From: Flavobacteriaceae bacterium UJ101
Lineage (GTDB): Bacteria; Bacteroidota; Bacteroidia; Flavobacteriales; UJ101
NCBI GenBank assembly: GCA_001880285.1
Contig: CP016269.1
Coordinates: 2,118,501-2,182,500 of the forward strand
Length of the DNA stretch: 64,000 nt
Reading direction: 5' to 3'
Position numbers and translations under genes: made by a program. The notes below the pieces were generated by a model. That model was given only the letters and a program-made list of their open reading frames with translations, was not told where the DNA came from and did no database searches. Numbering within the stretch: the first letter of the stretch is position 1; each line of letters begins with the position of its first letter. Below, piece by piece: positions 35,704 through 45,191 of this stretch.

Positions 35704-37908
35704 TTGAATAAAGTCAAAAAAGGAATAACATTTTTAAAAAATAATTTTGCTCAAAACTTTTTTTCAGGTTTTGTGGTTTCTTTAGTTGCGCTTCCTTTGG
35801 GGTTAGGTTTAGCAACAGCCTCAGGTTTAGATCCTATAGCAGGAGTTATCACAGCCATTATTGGAGGAATTACGGTTTCTATTTTCGGAGGATCATATCT
35901 AACGATAACAGGCCCAGGAAATAGTTTGGTACCTGTTGTTTTAGCTGCGATAGCAACATTAGGTGCAGGAAATGAATTATTAGGAAAAACATTATTATTT
36001 GATGCTATTATTCTATCAGGAGTACTAATTTTTCTTTTTGGTGTTTTTCGATTAGGAAGATTAAGTAGTTTTTTCCCGACAGCCGCTATTCAAGGCTTAT
36101 TAGCTGCTATAGGTATTATTATTTTAGGAAAACAACTTCATGTAATGTTAGGAAACATGGAGAAAATAGAAGGGAATACTTTAGAAATTATTGCACAGGT
36201 ACCACAATCTATAATGAAAATTGAATTAGGTGAAGCCAGTTTTTATGCTATGGTTATCGGTTGTGTAAGTCTTTTAATCATGTTTTTTCATGGTAAAATA
36301 AAGAATCGATATTTGCATAGTATTCCTGCACCAATGATGGTTCTAGTTTTAGCTATTATGATAGGATATTTTTTTAAATATTCAGGGATTATATCCCCAT
36401 TTGAAAATGATAGTCATTATTTGATTCAAGTACCTAATGATGTAATTACAGAGTATAAATTACCTAATTTACAAGCAACTTTTAAAAACCCAGCGTTATT
36501 TTTGTCTTGGGATTTTGTTTCCGTGGTTTTATCACTGACATTAATTGCTAGTATAGAATCCTTACTAAGTATTTCTGCAGTTGAGAAATTAGATCCCATG
36601 CGTAGAAAATCGAATGTTAATAGAGATTTGAAAGCATTAGGAGGAGCAACTGCATTATCAGGACTTGTTGGAGGGTTAAATGTAGTAACCGTTATTGCAA
36701 GAAGTTCAATAGCAGTTCAAAATGGAGCAACAACACGTTTGGCAAATTTTTTTCACGCATCTATTTTAATTGTATTTTTACTTTTTTTTACACCTCAATT
36801 AAACATGGTTGCCATGTCTTCTTTAGCAGCAATTTTAGTGTATACCGGTTATAAATTAGCATTGCCGAATATTTTTATTGAAAAGTTGAAAAGTGGTTTA
36901 GATCAGTTTGTAATTTTTATTATTACGATTATGGTTACGCTAACTATAGGGTTAATTCAAGGTATTGTGGTAGGAATGATTACTACTATATTATTCCATT
37001 TGTTTTTGTCTAAGAATCGTTATTTAATGTTACATAGTTTGTTCAATCCTAATACATTGATGTATCAGGAAGAAGATGGTAAATACTATATATCCGTAAA
37101 AGGATTCTCAAACTTCTTAAATTTTTATAAATTAAAAAATAAACTAGATTTAATCCCTGTTGATTCTCATGTTATTTTAGATTTTTCTTTAACAAACTTT
37201 GTTGATTTAACTGTTAGAGAACAACTCAATCAGTATGCTGAAATTTTTCTAAGAGCAGGAGGAAATATTGAAATGATTGGGCTTCAAGGGAAGAGTAAGA
37301 ATATTCAGTTATTTAAAGAAAAAGAACTAGAAGAACAAAAAGAGTTAAGTAAAAAACAATTGGCGATACAAGATTTAGCTCAGAAGATTAACTATCAATT
37401 TGTACCTAAAGTATTTCAAAATTTTTATGGACTCTATAATTTTATTTTCTTTTACTCTAAGGAAATTAAATTAGTTAAGAATATTATTCGAGAAAAGGAG
37501 AAAGGAATTAGTTGTTTTGAAACACATTATTCAGAGGGGGAGCTTATTTTAAAGGAGAACTCACAAGTTACTTTTTTAACTATCGATTTAGAAAAGGAAA
37601 TACCTTCATTTACTTTAGATAAAGATTTACTTTTTGATCGATTGCACCAATTTTCAGGATTATACGATATTAAGGTTGGGAATGAAATATTTAATAAGAA
37701 CTTTTTATTAAAAGGAAAAGGGCGAATGAGAATTATTGAATTATTTGACAATCGTTTAACGGAGTTTCTAATGAAAAATTCTGAATACCATCTAGAGTCG
37801 AATGGAAAACAATTACTTGTTTTAAAACATGAAAGACTATTAAGTCCCAGTCAAATAGAAAAAATGATTGTTTTTGCTGAAGAACTTAAAAGTATCATTT
37901 CAAAGTAG
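35704..37908 (+). CDS. SulP family anion transporter (sulfate/bicarbonate type) with STAS domain and C-terminal extension
   Basis: 734 residues. The membrane part (about 1-440) has the SulP signatures LVALPLGLGLATASG, SYLTITGPGNSLVPVV and the late-helix segments IARSSIAVQNGATTR and SSLAAILVYTGYKLAL. A STAS domain follows (HVILDFSLTNFVDL, IEMIGLQGKSKN). About 200 further residues (KGRMRIIELFDNRLTEFLM, LVLKHERLLSPSQIEKM) form a soluble C-terminal domain that I do not recognise. The start is a TTG at 35704, since no ATG or GTG in frame fits; the transporter N-terminus (FAQNFFSGFVVSLVALP) begins 15 residues later. It may carry sulfate, bicarbonate or another anion. Downstream lies the lon promoter, which overlaps none of its codons. 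Confidence 0.88.
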   Translation: MNKVKKGITFLKNNFAQNFFSGFVVSLVALPLGLGLATASGLDPIAGVITAIIGGITVSIFGGSYLTITGPGNSLVPVVLAAIATLGAGNELLGKTLLFDAIILSGVLIFLFGVFRLGRLSSFFPTAAIQGLLAAIGIIILGKQLHVMLGNMEKIEGNTLEIIAQVPQSIMKIELGEASFYAMVIGCVSLLIMFFHGKIKNRYLHSIPAPMMVLVLAIMIGYFFKYSGIISPFENDSHYLIQVPNDVITEYKLPNLQATFKNPALFLSWDFVSVVLSLTLIASIESLLSISAVEKLDPMRRKSNVNRDLKALGGATALSGLVGGLNVVTVIARSSIAVQNGATTRLANFFHASILIVFLLFFTPQLNMVAMSSLAAILVYTGYKLALPNIFIEKLKSGLDQFVIFIITIMVTLTIGLIQGIVVGMITTILFHLFLSKNRYLMLHSLFNPNTLMYQEEDGKYYISVKGFSNFLNFYKLKNKLDLIPVDSHVILDFSLTNFVDLTVREQLNQYAEIFLRAGGNIEMIGLQGKSKNIQLFKEKELEEQKELSKKQLAIQDLAQKINYQFVPKVFQNFYGLYNFIFFYSKEIKLVKNIIREKEKGISCFETHYSEGELILKENSQVTFLTIDLEKEIPSFTLDKDLLFDRLHQFSGLYDIKVGNEIFNKNFLLKGKGRMRIIELFDNRLTEFLMKNSEYHLESNGKQLLVLKHERLLSPSQIEKMIVFAEELKSIISK

Positions 37909-37918
37909 TATTATTTAT

Positions 37919-37934
37919 TGGCATAACTATTGAA
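37919..37934 (+). promoter_or_regulatory. Sigma-54-like promoter element of lon
   Basis: TGGCAT-AACTA-TTGAA has GG and GA ten bases apart, the same layout as the element upstream of dnaK (TGGCAC-AATCA-TTGAA). It lies 70-136 bases before the two possible lon starts. Confidence 0.45.
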
Positions 37935-38070
37935 AATATAATTATTAGATTATAAAGATCATGTTGTTTTATTGTTGATAGTCAGTCTTTTAAACAGATG
38001 AAGTTTGATTGTTAAAATGATAATAGAGACAGAATGGCGTGATATAAATAAATTTATAAAAAGAAAGCGT

Positions 38071-40494
38071 ATGTCATTTGACAAATTGTCACTTAATAAT
38101 ATAATGGAAGAAGAAGCTGAATTTATTCCTTTGATGACTCAGGAAGAAGAAGAAGCACTCTTAAATGAAGATATTCCAGAAATACTACCTATTTTACCTA
38201 TTCGTAATACCGTTTTATTCCCAGGTGTTGTAATTCCTATTACAGCAGGAAGAGATAAATCAATTGCTTTGATTAAAGATGCACAAAATGGTGATAAAAC
38301 GATTGGTGTTGTTTCTCAAAAAGATATATTAATTGAAGATCCTAAAAGTACAGATTTAAACCAAGTAGGAACGGTTGCCAAAATTTTACGAATGCTTAAA
38401 ATGCCCGATGGAAATATGACGATTATTATCCAAGGGAAAAGGCGTTTTGAAATAGATGAATATATCGAAGAGAAACCTTATTTTAAAGCAAAAGTTCGTC
38501 AAGTTGAAGACATTAAACACGAAGAGTCAGATGCTGAATTTAAAGCTTTGGTGGATAGTATAAAAGAGATTTCTCTTCAAATTATAAAAGAAAATCCAGC
38601 AATTCCTTCTGAAGCAGGTTTTGCAATGAAAAATATTGAAAGTCCTTCTTTTCTAATCAATTTCATATCATCTAATATGAATTTATCTGTTGAAGATAAA
38701 CAATTTTTATTAGGAATAAATGATTTAAAAGAAAGGGCTACAGAAGTTTTACGTTTTTTAAACTTAGAGTTACAACAACTTGAAATTAAAAATGATATTC
38801 AATCTAAAGTTCGAACAGATTTAGATAAACAACAACGTGAATACTTTTTGCATCAGCAGATGAAAACCATTCAAGAAGAATTGGGAGGAAACTCATCAGA
38901 AGAAGAGTTTACTGAGATGCGAAAAAGAGCAAAGAATAAGAAGTGGAGTAAAACCATTGCAGAACATTTTAATAAAGAATTAAAAAAGATGCAACGAATG
39001 AATCCACAAGTAGCTGAATTTACCATTCAACGTAATTATTTGGAATTTATGTTGGATTTGCCTTGGAATGATTATTCGAAAGATAACTTTGACTTAAAAC
39101 ATGCACAGAAAGTTTTAGATCGAGATCATTATGGTTTAGAAAAAGTAAAAGAACGTATTATAGAACATTTAGCCGTTTTAAAGCTAAAAGGTGATATGAA
39201 GTCACCCATTATTTGCTTATATGGTCCTCCGGGTGTAGGTAAAACCTCATTAGGAAAATCAATTGCAGAAGCTTTGGGTAGAAAATATCAGCGTGTTTCA
39301 TTAGGAGGGTTACATGATGAGTCTGAAATTAGAGGTCATCGTAAAACATATATTGGAGCAATGCCAGGACGTATTTTACAATCAATAAAAAAAACGAAAA
39401 TGTCTAACCCTGTTTTTGTTTTAGATGAAATCGATAAGTTAGGAAGAAGTAATCATGGAGATCCTTCTTCAGCAATGTTAGAGGTTCTAGATCCTGAACA
39501 AAATAATGAGTTTTATGATAATTATTTGGAAACAGGTTATGATTTATCGAAGGTAATGTTCATTGCGACAGCTAATAATATTGGAAATATTCAACCTGCT
39601 TTACGTGACCGTATGGAGATGATTAATGTTAGTGGTTACACGATTGAAGAAAAAGTAGAAATTGCTAAACGCCATTTATTACCTAAACAGTTAAAAGAAC
39701 ATGGTTTAGATAAAAAAGCTTTAAGTATAGGGAAAAAACAATTTGAAAAAATAATTGAAGGATATACACGTGAGAGTGGAGTTAGAACTTTAGATAAAAG
39801 AATTGCAAAATTAGTTCGGTATGCGGCAAAGAATATTGCAATGGAAGAAGAATATGAAAAAAAGTTATCATTAGAAAAAATTGAAGATATTTTAGGCCCT
39901 TCTCGATTAGAACGTGATAAGTATGAGAATAATGATGTAGCAGGAGTTGTTACAGGTCTTGCATGGACGTCCGTTGGAGGTGATATTTTGTTTATCGAAT
40001 CCATTCTTTCAAAAGGTAAAGGACAAATGAGTATTACAGGTAATCTAGGTAAGGTTATGAAAGAATCTGCTACAATTGCCTTAGAATATATAAAAGCTCA
40101 TCATGAACATTTTGGAATTGATTCTAAAGTATTCGAAGAGCATAATATTCATATTCATGTTCCTGAAGGTGCTACACCTAAAGATGGTCCTTCAGCTGGA
40201 ATTACGATGTTAACATCTTTAGTTTCTACCTTTACACAGAGAAAAGTGAAAGCTAAATTAGCTATGACAGGTGAAATTACATTAAGAGGGAAAGTATTGC
40301 CTGTTGGAGGGATTAAAGAGAAAATATTAGCAGCTAAAAGAGCTAATATTAAAGAAATTATCCTTTGTGAAGAAAACAAAAGAGACATTGAAGAAATAGA
40401 AAAAGACTATTTAAAAGGCTTAACGTTTCATTATGTAACCGAAATGACTGAAGTAATCGATTTAGCCATTCTAAAAACAAAAGTGAAGAAGTAG
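38071..40494 (+). CDS. lon: ATP-dependent protease Lon
   Basis: Cytoplasmic AAA+ serine protease that degrades misfolded and regulatory proteins. The N-terminal substrate-binding domain has [20 protein letters not shown]. The ATPase has Walker [12 protein letters not shown], sensor region [20 protein letters not shown] and arginine finger. The protease domain has the catalytic Ser in [11 protein letters not shown] and Lys in [15 protein letters not shown] choose the ATG at 38071 ([10 protein letters not shown], 807 residues) because flavobacterial Lon proteins usually begin close to this motif; an in-frame ATG at 38005 adds 22 residues of unclear value. The upstream sigma-54-like element matches that of dnaK, suggesting shared stress control. 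A terminator follows. Confidence 0.98.
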   Translation: MSFDKLSLNNIMEEEAEFIPLMTQEEEEALLNEDIPEILPILPIRNTVLFPGVVIPITAGRDKSIALIKDAQNGDKTIGVVSQKDILIEDPKSTDLNQVGTVAKILRMLKMPDGNMTIIIQGKRRFEIDEYIEEKPYFKAKVRQVEDIKHEESDAEFKALVDSIKEISLQIIKENPAIPSEAGFAMKNIESPSFLINFISSNMNLSVEDKQFLLGINDLKERATEVLRFLNLELQQLEIKNDIQSKVRTDLDKQQREYFLHQQMKTIQEELGGNSSEEEFTEMRKRAKNKKWSKTIAEHFNKELKKMQRMNPQVAEFTIQRNYLEFMLDLPWNDYSKDNFDLKHAQKVLDRDHYGLEKVKERIIEHLAVLKLKGDMKSPIICLYGPPGVGKTSLGKSIAEALGRKYQRVSLGGLHDESEIRGHRKTYIGAMPGRILQSIKKTKMSNPVFVLDEIDKLGRSNHGDPSSAMLEVLDPEQNNEFYDNYLETGYDLSKVMFIATANNIGNIQPALRDRMEMINVSGYTIEEKVEIAKRHLLPKQLKEHGLDKKALSIGKKQFEKIIEGYTRESGVRTLDKRIAKLVRYAAKNIAMEEEYEKKLSLEKIEDILGPSRLERDKYENNDVAGVVTGLAWTSVGGDILFIESILSKGKGQMSITGNLGKVMKESATIALEYIKAHHEHFGIDSKVFEEHNIHIHVPEGATPKDGPSAGITMLTSLVSTFTQRKVKAKLAMTGEITLRGKVLPVGGIKEKILAAKRANIKEIILCEENKRDIEEIEKDYLKGLTFHYVTEMTEVIDLAILKTKVKK

Positions 40495-40517
40495 AGAATA
40501 AATAGTATAATAAAAAC

Positions 40518-40554
40518 AAACTATCTGAGACTATAAGTTTTAGATAGTTTTTTT
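40518..40554 (+). terminator. Terminator of lon
   Basis: AAACTATCT (40518-40526) with AGATAGTTT (40542-40550), then more T. It ends at the stop of the convergent sensor kinase gene. Confidence 0.85.
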
Positions 40555-40555
40555 A

Positions 40556-42484
40556 TTAGAAAGAACTTACTGGAAAATAAAGGTTTATAGTGGTGCCAGA
40601 ATTTTTTTCAGACAAAGCTTCAATTTTTCCTTTATGGTGATTCATTATGTTCTTACAAATTGATAATCCCAATCCGATACCTTGTTCTGGAGAAACAAAT
40701 TGTTCTTGCGTAAAGGCTTTAAAAATAGTACTTTGTTTATCTTTTTTGATCCCTATTCCATTATCTTGTATAGAGATAATACCGTATTTTTTTTCTTTTC
40801 TAAATGAAATGGTGATAATGGGTGAAATATCTTTTTGTTTGTATTTAATAGAGTTTTGAATTAAATTTTGAAAGAGCTGAATTAATAGTATATTATTACC
40901 ATAAATTGTTTTGGGTAAACTTTCATATAATATTAAAGCTTGATTAGAAGAAATTAGCTGAGTTAAGTTATCTTGAGCTTTTTGAATCAGATTTTTAAAT
41001 AAATGATGCTCTTTTTTGATTTCATTATCTTTAGAATGAATATAAGTCATGATATTTGTAATCAAAATAAAGGCATTGTTGGTAGATTGTTTAATAAGAT
41101 TCAGATTTTCTTTTCCTTCTTCAGATAAATGTTGCTCATCTTCTTCTATAAAAGTAGCGAGATGATCTATAGAGCGAATAGGTGCTTTTAAATCATGTGA
41201 AAGTATGTGAGAAAAGTTTTCTAAAGTAGTATAAGATTCTTCTAATTCATTATTCTGTGAGGTTAGTTTGTTGTTTATTATTCTGTTTTTATATAAAAGG
41301 ATTCCTACAAGTAATAATCCGACAAGGGTAAGACCTATGAACCAATAATTTCGTCTAATAATATATTCTTTATGCTCAATGTTTTCTTCCATGTTTTTAA
41401 TCAATAAAGACTCCATATTATTATCATGGGTTCGACTTATTCCTTTGTATTTATCATAATCGATTTTTTTATAATAAAAAGCACTATCTATTTGACCTGT
41501 TTTTTCATAGATATTGGATAAACGACCATAAATATCAAAATGATTACTATAATCAGTCCCTGGAGGGAAAAGAGCTTTGATAGCCCAATATTTAGCCATA
41601 GGATAATTTTGCTGATGATCATAATAATCCATTAACCGATATCGGGTTAATAAAATAAAATAGAGGAATTGTATCTTTTTAGTTTGATTATTGGCAAGAA
41701 GTAAATGGTTTAATTCTTTTTTAGAGTTGTTTTTTGCTTTGTAATATGTTGCTAGATATAGATTTCCATATATACAGGCTGAGGGGAAATCATACTGTTT
41801 CCCAAGGTTGATTAATTTATAACTTAAATTATAAAATAAATCTTGATTATCTTCTATGGTTATATAAAAAGTGGAATAAATATAGTATTCATATTTTTCA
41901 TACGGAGTCATGAATTTTTCATAAGCTTTAAGCTCTTGAAGATATTCATCAATAACCTCAGGTAATTTTTGTTTAGATGAAAGTTTAAATTCAATATTTT
42001 CAGTATAATAAATTAAATATAATTTATTGAAAATTACATCAATTTTAATTTTTCTATCATTAGGTAATTGTTCACCTATTTCAATTGTTTTAGTTAAATA
42101 ATTGATTCCCAATTGAGATTGACCTATTTGGAAAGCATATCGGAACATTATATCATAATAAAAATATTGAATAATTAAAGATTCATTATGTTCATCAATT
42201 AGATTTAAATAGCGAACTGTACCTTCATTATCACCTCTAGAATGAGCAATTAGCGCAGAGGATAAAATAGAGCGTTTATGGTAAAATGAATCTTTATCAC
42301 TAGATAGACTCTTTAAATGATTATTTTTTTCTTCGGCTCTATCTAAATAGCCTGAGTGTATTAATTTTAGAACTTCTTGGCTTAATTTTTCTTGTTGTGC
42401 TTCTATGGATGAAGATGCCGATAAAAAAGCTGAAAAAGTTAAAAGACACAATGAAGTAATATATTTTATATAATTGAACGGCAT
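40556..42484 (-). CDS. Membrane sensor histidine kinase with periplasmic TPR-like domain
   Basis: The start at 42484 (MPFNYIKYITSL) gives a proper signal sequence; an in-frame ATG at 42508 adds eight residues. After cleavage near SASSSIEAQQ, about 330 residues of helical repeats (e.g. SQLGINYLTKTIEIGEQLP, NYPMAKYWAIKALFPPG, YGRLSNIYEKTGQID) form a TPR-like periplasmic sensor. One transmembrane helix (WFIGLTLVGLLLVGILLY) and a short coiled coil lead to the HisKA phosphoacceptor LSHDLKAPIRSIDHLA. The ATP-binding domain follows with the N box NLIQNSIKYKQK, G1 QDNGIGIKK and G2 GIGLGLSICKNIM. No response regulator is adjacent, so it is an orphan kinase. The input signal is unknown. Confidence 0.92.
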   Translation of the reverse strand: MPFNYIKYITSLCLLTFSAFLSASSSIEAQQEKLSQEVLKLIHSGYLDRAEEKNNHLKSLSSDKDSFYHKRSILSSALIAHSRGDNEGTVRYLNLIDEHNESLIIQYFYYDIMFRYAFQIGQSQLGINYLTKTIEIGEQLPNDRKIKIDVIFNKLYLIYYTENIEFKLSSKQKLPEVIDEYLQELKAYEKFMTPYEKYEYYIYSTFYITIEDNQDLFYNLSYKLINLGKQYDFPSACIYGNLYLATYYKAKNNSKKELNHLLLANNQTKKIQFLYFILLTRYRLMDYYDHQQNYPMAKYWAIKALFPPGTDYSNHFDIYGRLSNIYEKTGQIDSAFYYKKIDYDKYKGISRTHDNNMESLLIKNMEENIEHKEYIIRRNYWFIGLTLVGLLLVGILLYKNRIINNKLTSQNNELEESYTTLENFSHILSHDLKAPIRSIDHLATFIEEDEQHLSEEGKENLNLIKQSTNNAFILITNIMTYIHSKDNEIKKEHHLFKNLIQKAQDNLTQLISSNQALILYESLPKTIYGNNILLIQLFQNLIQNSIKYKQKDISPIITISFRKEKKYGIISIQDNGIGIKKDKQSTIFKAFTQEQFVSPEQGIGLGLSICKNIMNHHKGKIEALSEKNSGTTINLYFPVSSF

Positions 42485-42655
42485 AAACTGTAAAGAAAAT
42501 ATATGCAAATATAAACTTTATATAAAAGTAGCATAATTATTTAACATTAGGAGTATATAAAATTACCTTTTATGTATTAAATAGGTTAAGTTATCGTTAA
42601 TTAATTGTTTTTAAAATGAACACAGCTTAACTTTAGACCTTAATATTTTTAAAAC

Positions 42656-43939
42656 ATGTCAAACGTCATAGTAGGTCTTCAATGGGGAGACGAAGGTAAA
42701 GGTAAAATTACCGATGTATTAGCTGCAAAATCAGATTATGTAGTGCGTTATCAAGGTGGTAACAATGCAGGCCATTCAGTTTATATAGGAGAAAATTCTT
42801 TTGTTCTTCATTTAATTCCTTCAGGAGTAGCGCATCCTAATAAAAAATGTATTATTGGTGATGGAGTAGTGGTAGACCCTAAAGCTTTATTGAAAGAGTT
42901 TTCAGGTTTAGAAGAAAAAGGAATTGATACAACACAAGTATTCTTAAGTTCTCGAGCCCATTTAATTATGCCATACCATATATTAATTGATACTTATAGA
43001 GAAGAAGCTCGAGGAGATGATAAAATTGGAACTACTAAACGCGGAATAGGTCCTTGTTATGAAGATCGAGTAGCTCGTACAGGAATTCAAGCAGTAGATC
43101 TACTTTTTCCAGAAATATTTAGAAATAAATTAAGGAAAAATATTGAAGCTAAAAATGAAATATTAACGAAGTTATATGGTAAAGAGCCTATGAATTTAGA
43201 GGCTGTTTTAGAAGAATATATGGCTTATGGAGAACAATTACGTCATCGAATTATTGATGGAGTTTTTGATATAAATAATGCAATTAAAGAAGGGAAAAAA
43301 ATATTATTTGAAGGAGCACAAGCATTGTTACTTGATGTTACGTACGGAACTTATCCTTTTGTAACTTCTTCAAACCCTTCTACAGGAGGTGTTTCGGTAG
43401 GAACAGGAGTCCCTCCAACAGCTTTAAACCATTTAATTGGAATTGCAAAAGCATACTGCACTCGTGTAGGAGAAGGACCTTTCCCTACTGAATTATTTGA
43501 TGAAAATGGAGCTCACATGGCAAAAGTAGGTCATGAATTTGGTGCTACTACAGGACGCCCACGTCGTTGTGGTTGGTTAGATTTGCCTGCTTTAAAATAT
43601 GCTTGTATGATTAACGGAATCAATAACTTAGTAATTACAAAATTAGATGTTCTAAGTGGTTTAGATGAGGTGAAAGTATGTACAGCTTATAAGAACAAAG
43701 AAGGAAAAATTATTGACTTTTTCCCAGCATGTGCTGAAAGTTTTAAAGATTTAGAACCTGTTTATGAAACATTACCAGGTTGGAAAGAAGATATTATGAA
43801 TATTACGAGTTATTATGAATTGCCTGAAACAGCAAAAGATTATGTTCGTTTTATTGAAAAACAAATTGATTTAGAGGTTTCCATTATTTCCGTGGGACCT
43901 GATCGAACCCAAAATATTATTCGAAAAGAATTGATATAA
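42656..43939 (+). CDS. purA: Adenylosuccinate synthetase
   Basis: Catalyses the GTP-dependent joining of IMP and aspartate to adenylosuccinate, the first committed step to AMP. The 427-residue length is standard. The N-terminal GTP-binding loop is GLQWGDEGKGKITDVLA, with the catalytic His in NNAGHSVYIG. IMP-site motifs are TTKRGIGPCYEDRVAR, EGAQALLLDVTYGTYPFV and the Asp-binding loop TTGRPRRCGWLDLPAL. It is not clustered with other purine genes, and a strong terminator follows. It diverges from the sensor kinase gene. Confidence 0.99.
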   Translation: MSNVIVGLQWGDEGKGKITDVLAAKSDYVVRYQGGNNAGHSVYIGENSFVLHLIPSGVAHPNKKCIIGDGVVVDPKALLKEFSGLEEKGIDTTQVFLSSRAHLIMPYHILIDTYREEARGDDKIGTTKRGIGPCYEDRVARTGIQAVDLLFPEIFRNKLRKNIEAKNEILTKLYGKEPMNLEAVLEEYMAYGEQLRHRIIDGVFDINNAIKEGKKILFEGAQALLLDVTYGTYPFVTSSNPSTGGVSVGTGVPPTALNHLIGIAKAYCTRVGEGPFPTELFDENGAHMAKVGHEFGATTGRPRRCGWLDLPALKYACMINGINNLVITKLDVLSGLDEVKVCTAYKNKEGKIIDFFPACAESFKDLEPVYETLPGWKEDIMNITSYYELPETAKDYVRFIEKQIDLEVSIISVGPDRTQNIIRKELI

Positions 43940-43945
43940 TAGAAG

Positions 43946-43980
43946 AGGAGGTCACTAGAATAGTTGACCTCCTTTTTTTA
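43946..43980 (+). terminator. Terminator of purA
   Basis: AGGAGGTCA (43946-43954) with TGACCTCCT (43965-43973), then seven T. The T run touches the stop codon of the convergent peroxidase gene. Confidence 0.9.
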
Positions 43981-45114
43981 TTGAGGTAATTTAGGAATGA
44001 TTGTTCGTTGAGGAGGGGTACCCAAACTTTTCAAAAAATGTTCTAAGTCAAGAATTTCTTGTTCTGTAAGATTCAATTTTTTTAATAATAAGGAAGGCTT
44101 AGGGTAAATGGAATCTCGATCTCCTTTATAACTTTTGGGCTTGGGTTGAGGATTACCTAAATTATATAGTAAGATAACATCTCGAAGAGTAGGGAAATTT
44201 CCATGATGCATCCATGGTCCAGTATGTGAAATGTCTCGTAACGTAGGAGTTCTAAATTTGCCCACATCTTTTGGGTTTTTTGTAACTTCATATAGGCCTA
44301 AATCCTCATGTTTTGAAGCGAACAAAGTTTGTCCATCATTATGAAATTGATTGTCAGAAAAATAAGGAGAGTTATGACAATCAATACAATTGGCCTTTGT
44401 TCGAAAAATATGTAATCCCCGAATTTCACTATCTGTTAGTTGTTTAGAATCCCCTTCTATAAAACGGTCGAAACGACTTTTTCGACTTTTTACCGTACGT
44501 TCAAAAGTAGCAATAGCTTTTTGAATTCTTTCCTTCGTTACTTGCTTATCACCAAAGGCTGCTTTAAATAGAGATTCATAACCTTTAATTTTAGATATGG
44601 TATCAACCGCAATTTCTATACTTTGATTCATTTCTAAGGGATCTTCAATAGGAAAAGAAATTTGTTCTTCTAAAGTTTTTGCTCTTCCATCCCAAAAAAG
44701 AGAAGTTGCATGTCCGATATTAAGAATTGTCATAGCATTTCGTTTTCCAGTCTGACGATTGTGACCAAAGGAACGTCGACTATTATCTGTCCATGCAAGT
44801 TCTGGGTTATGACAAGAAGCACACGCTATTTGTCCAGATTTTGATAAGCGAGGATCAAAAAATAATGTTTTTCCTAATTTTTTCTTAGCTTCTGAATAAG
44901 GGTTGTCTTTTGGAAACGTAGGAGGCGGAAGAATACCAATATCTTGAAAATTAATAACGGAATCATGAACAATGGGTTTAGGCCAATTTTTTTGATCACT
45001 ACTATAGAGAGACCGTAGACGGTTGATATCATTTTCAGAACCAGAAGAAGGAGTGGTTTTACTACAAGCAAGTATTATAACACATAAAAAGATATAGCCA
45101 ATGTATTTTTTCAT
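43978..45114 (-). CDS. Di-heme cytochrome c peroxidase / MauG family lipoprotein
   Basis: 378 residues with a lipoprotein signal (IILACS, Cys17). Two CXXCH haem sites are present: CASCH at 98-102 and CIDCH at 243-247. Family motifs FFDPRLSKSGQIACASC, TSLFWDGRAKTLEE, GLHIFRTKANC and FRTPTLRDISHTGPWMHHG are all seen. It likely reduces hydrogen peroxide in the periplasm with electrons from small c-type cytochromes, although the MauG branch includes protein-modifying oxidases. It is the last gene of the leftward run after the SusC-SusD-lipoprotein operon, but a perfect palindromic terminator lies between, so it may have its own promoter. Confidence 0.93.
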   Translation of the reverse strand: MKKYIGYIFLCVIILACSKTTPSSGSENDINRLRSLYSSDQKNWPKPIVHDSVINFQDIGILPPPTFPKDNPYSEAKKKLGKTLFFDPRLSKSGQIACASCHNPELAWTDNSRRSFGHNRQTGKRNAMTILNIGHATSLFWDGRAKTLEEQISFPIEDPLEMNQSIEIAVDTISKIKGYESLFKAAFGDKQVTKERIQKAIATFERTVKSRKSRFDRFIEGDSKQLTDSEIRGLHIFRTKANCIDCHNSPYFSDNQFHNDGQTLFASKHEDLGLYEVTKNPKDVGKFRTPTLRDISHTGPWMHHGNFPTLRDVILLYNLGNPQPKPKSYKGDRDSIYPKPSLLLKKLNLTEQEILDLEHFLKSLGTPPQRTIIPKLPQ

Positions 45115-45144
45115 TATGATGTATTAATTTTGGTTAAAAGTATT

Positions 45145-45170
45145 AAAAAGCCCTTTTAAAAGGGCTTTTT
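45145..45170. terminator. Perfect palindromic terminator between the SusCD operon and the peroxidase gene
   Basis: AAAAAGCCC and GGGCTTTTT flank TTTTAAAA, making a 26-base perfect palindrome that can terminate in both directions. It lies 22 bases after the stop of the SusCD-associated lipoprotein. Confidence 0.85.
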
Positions 45171-45191
45171 AAGGTATGATTTTTATAAGTT

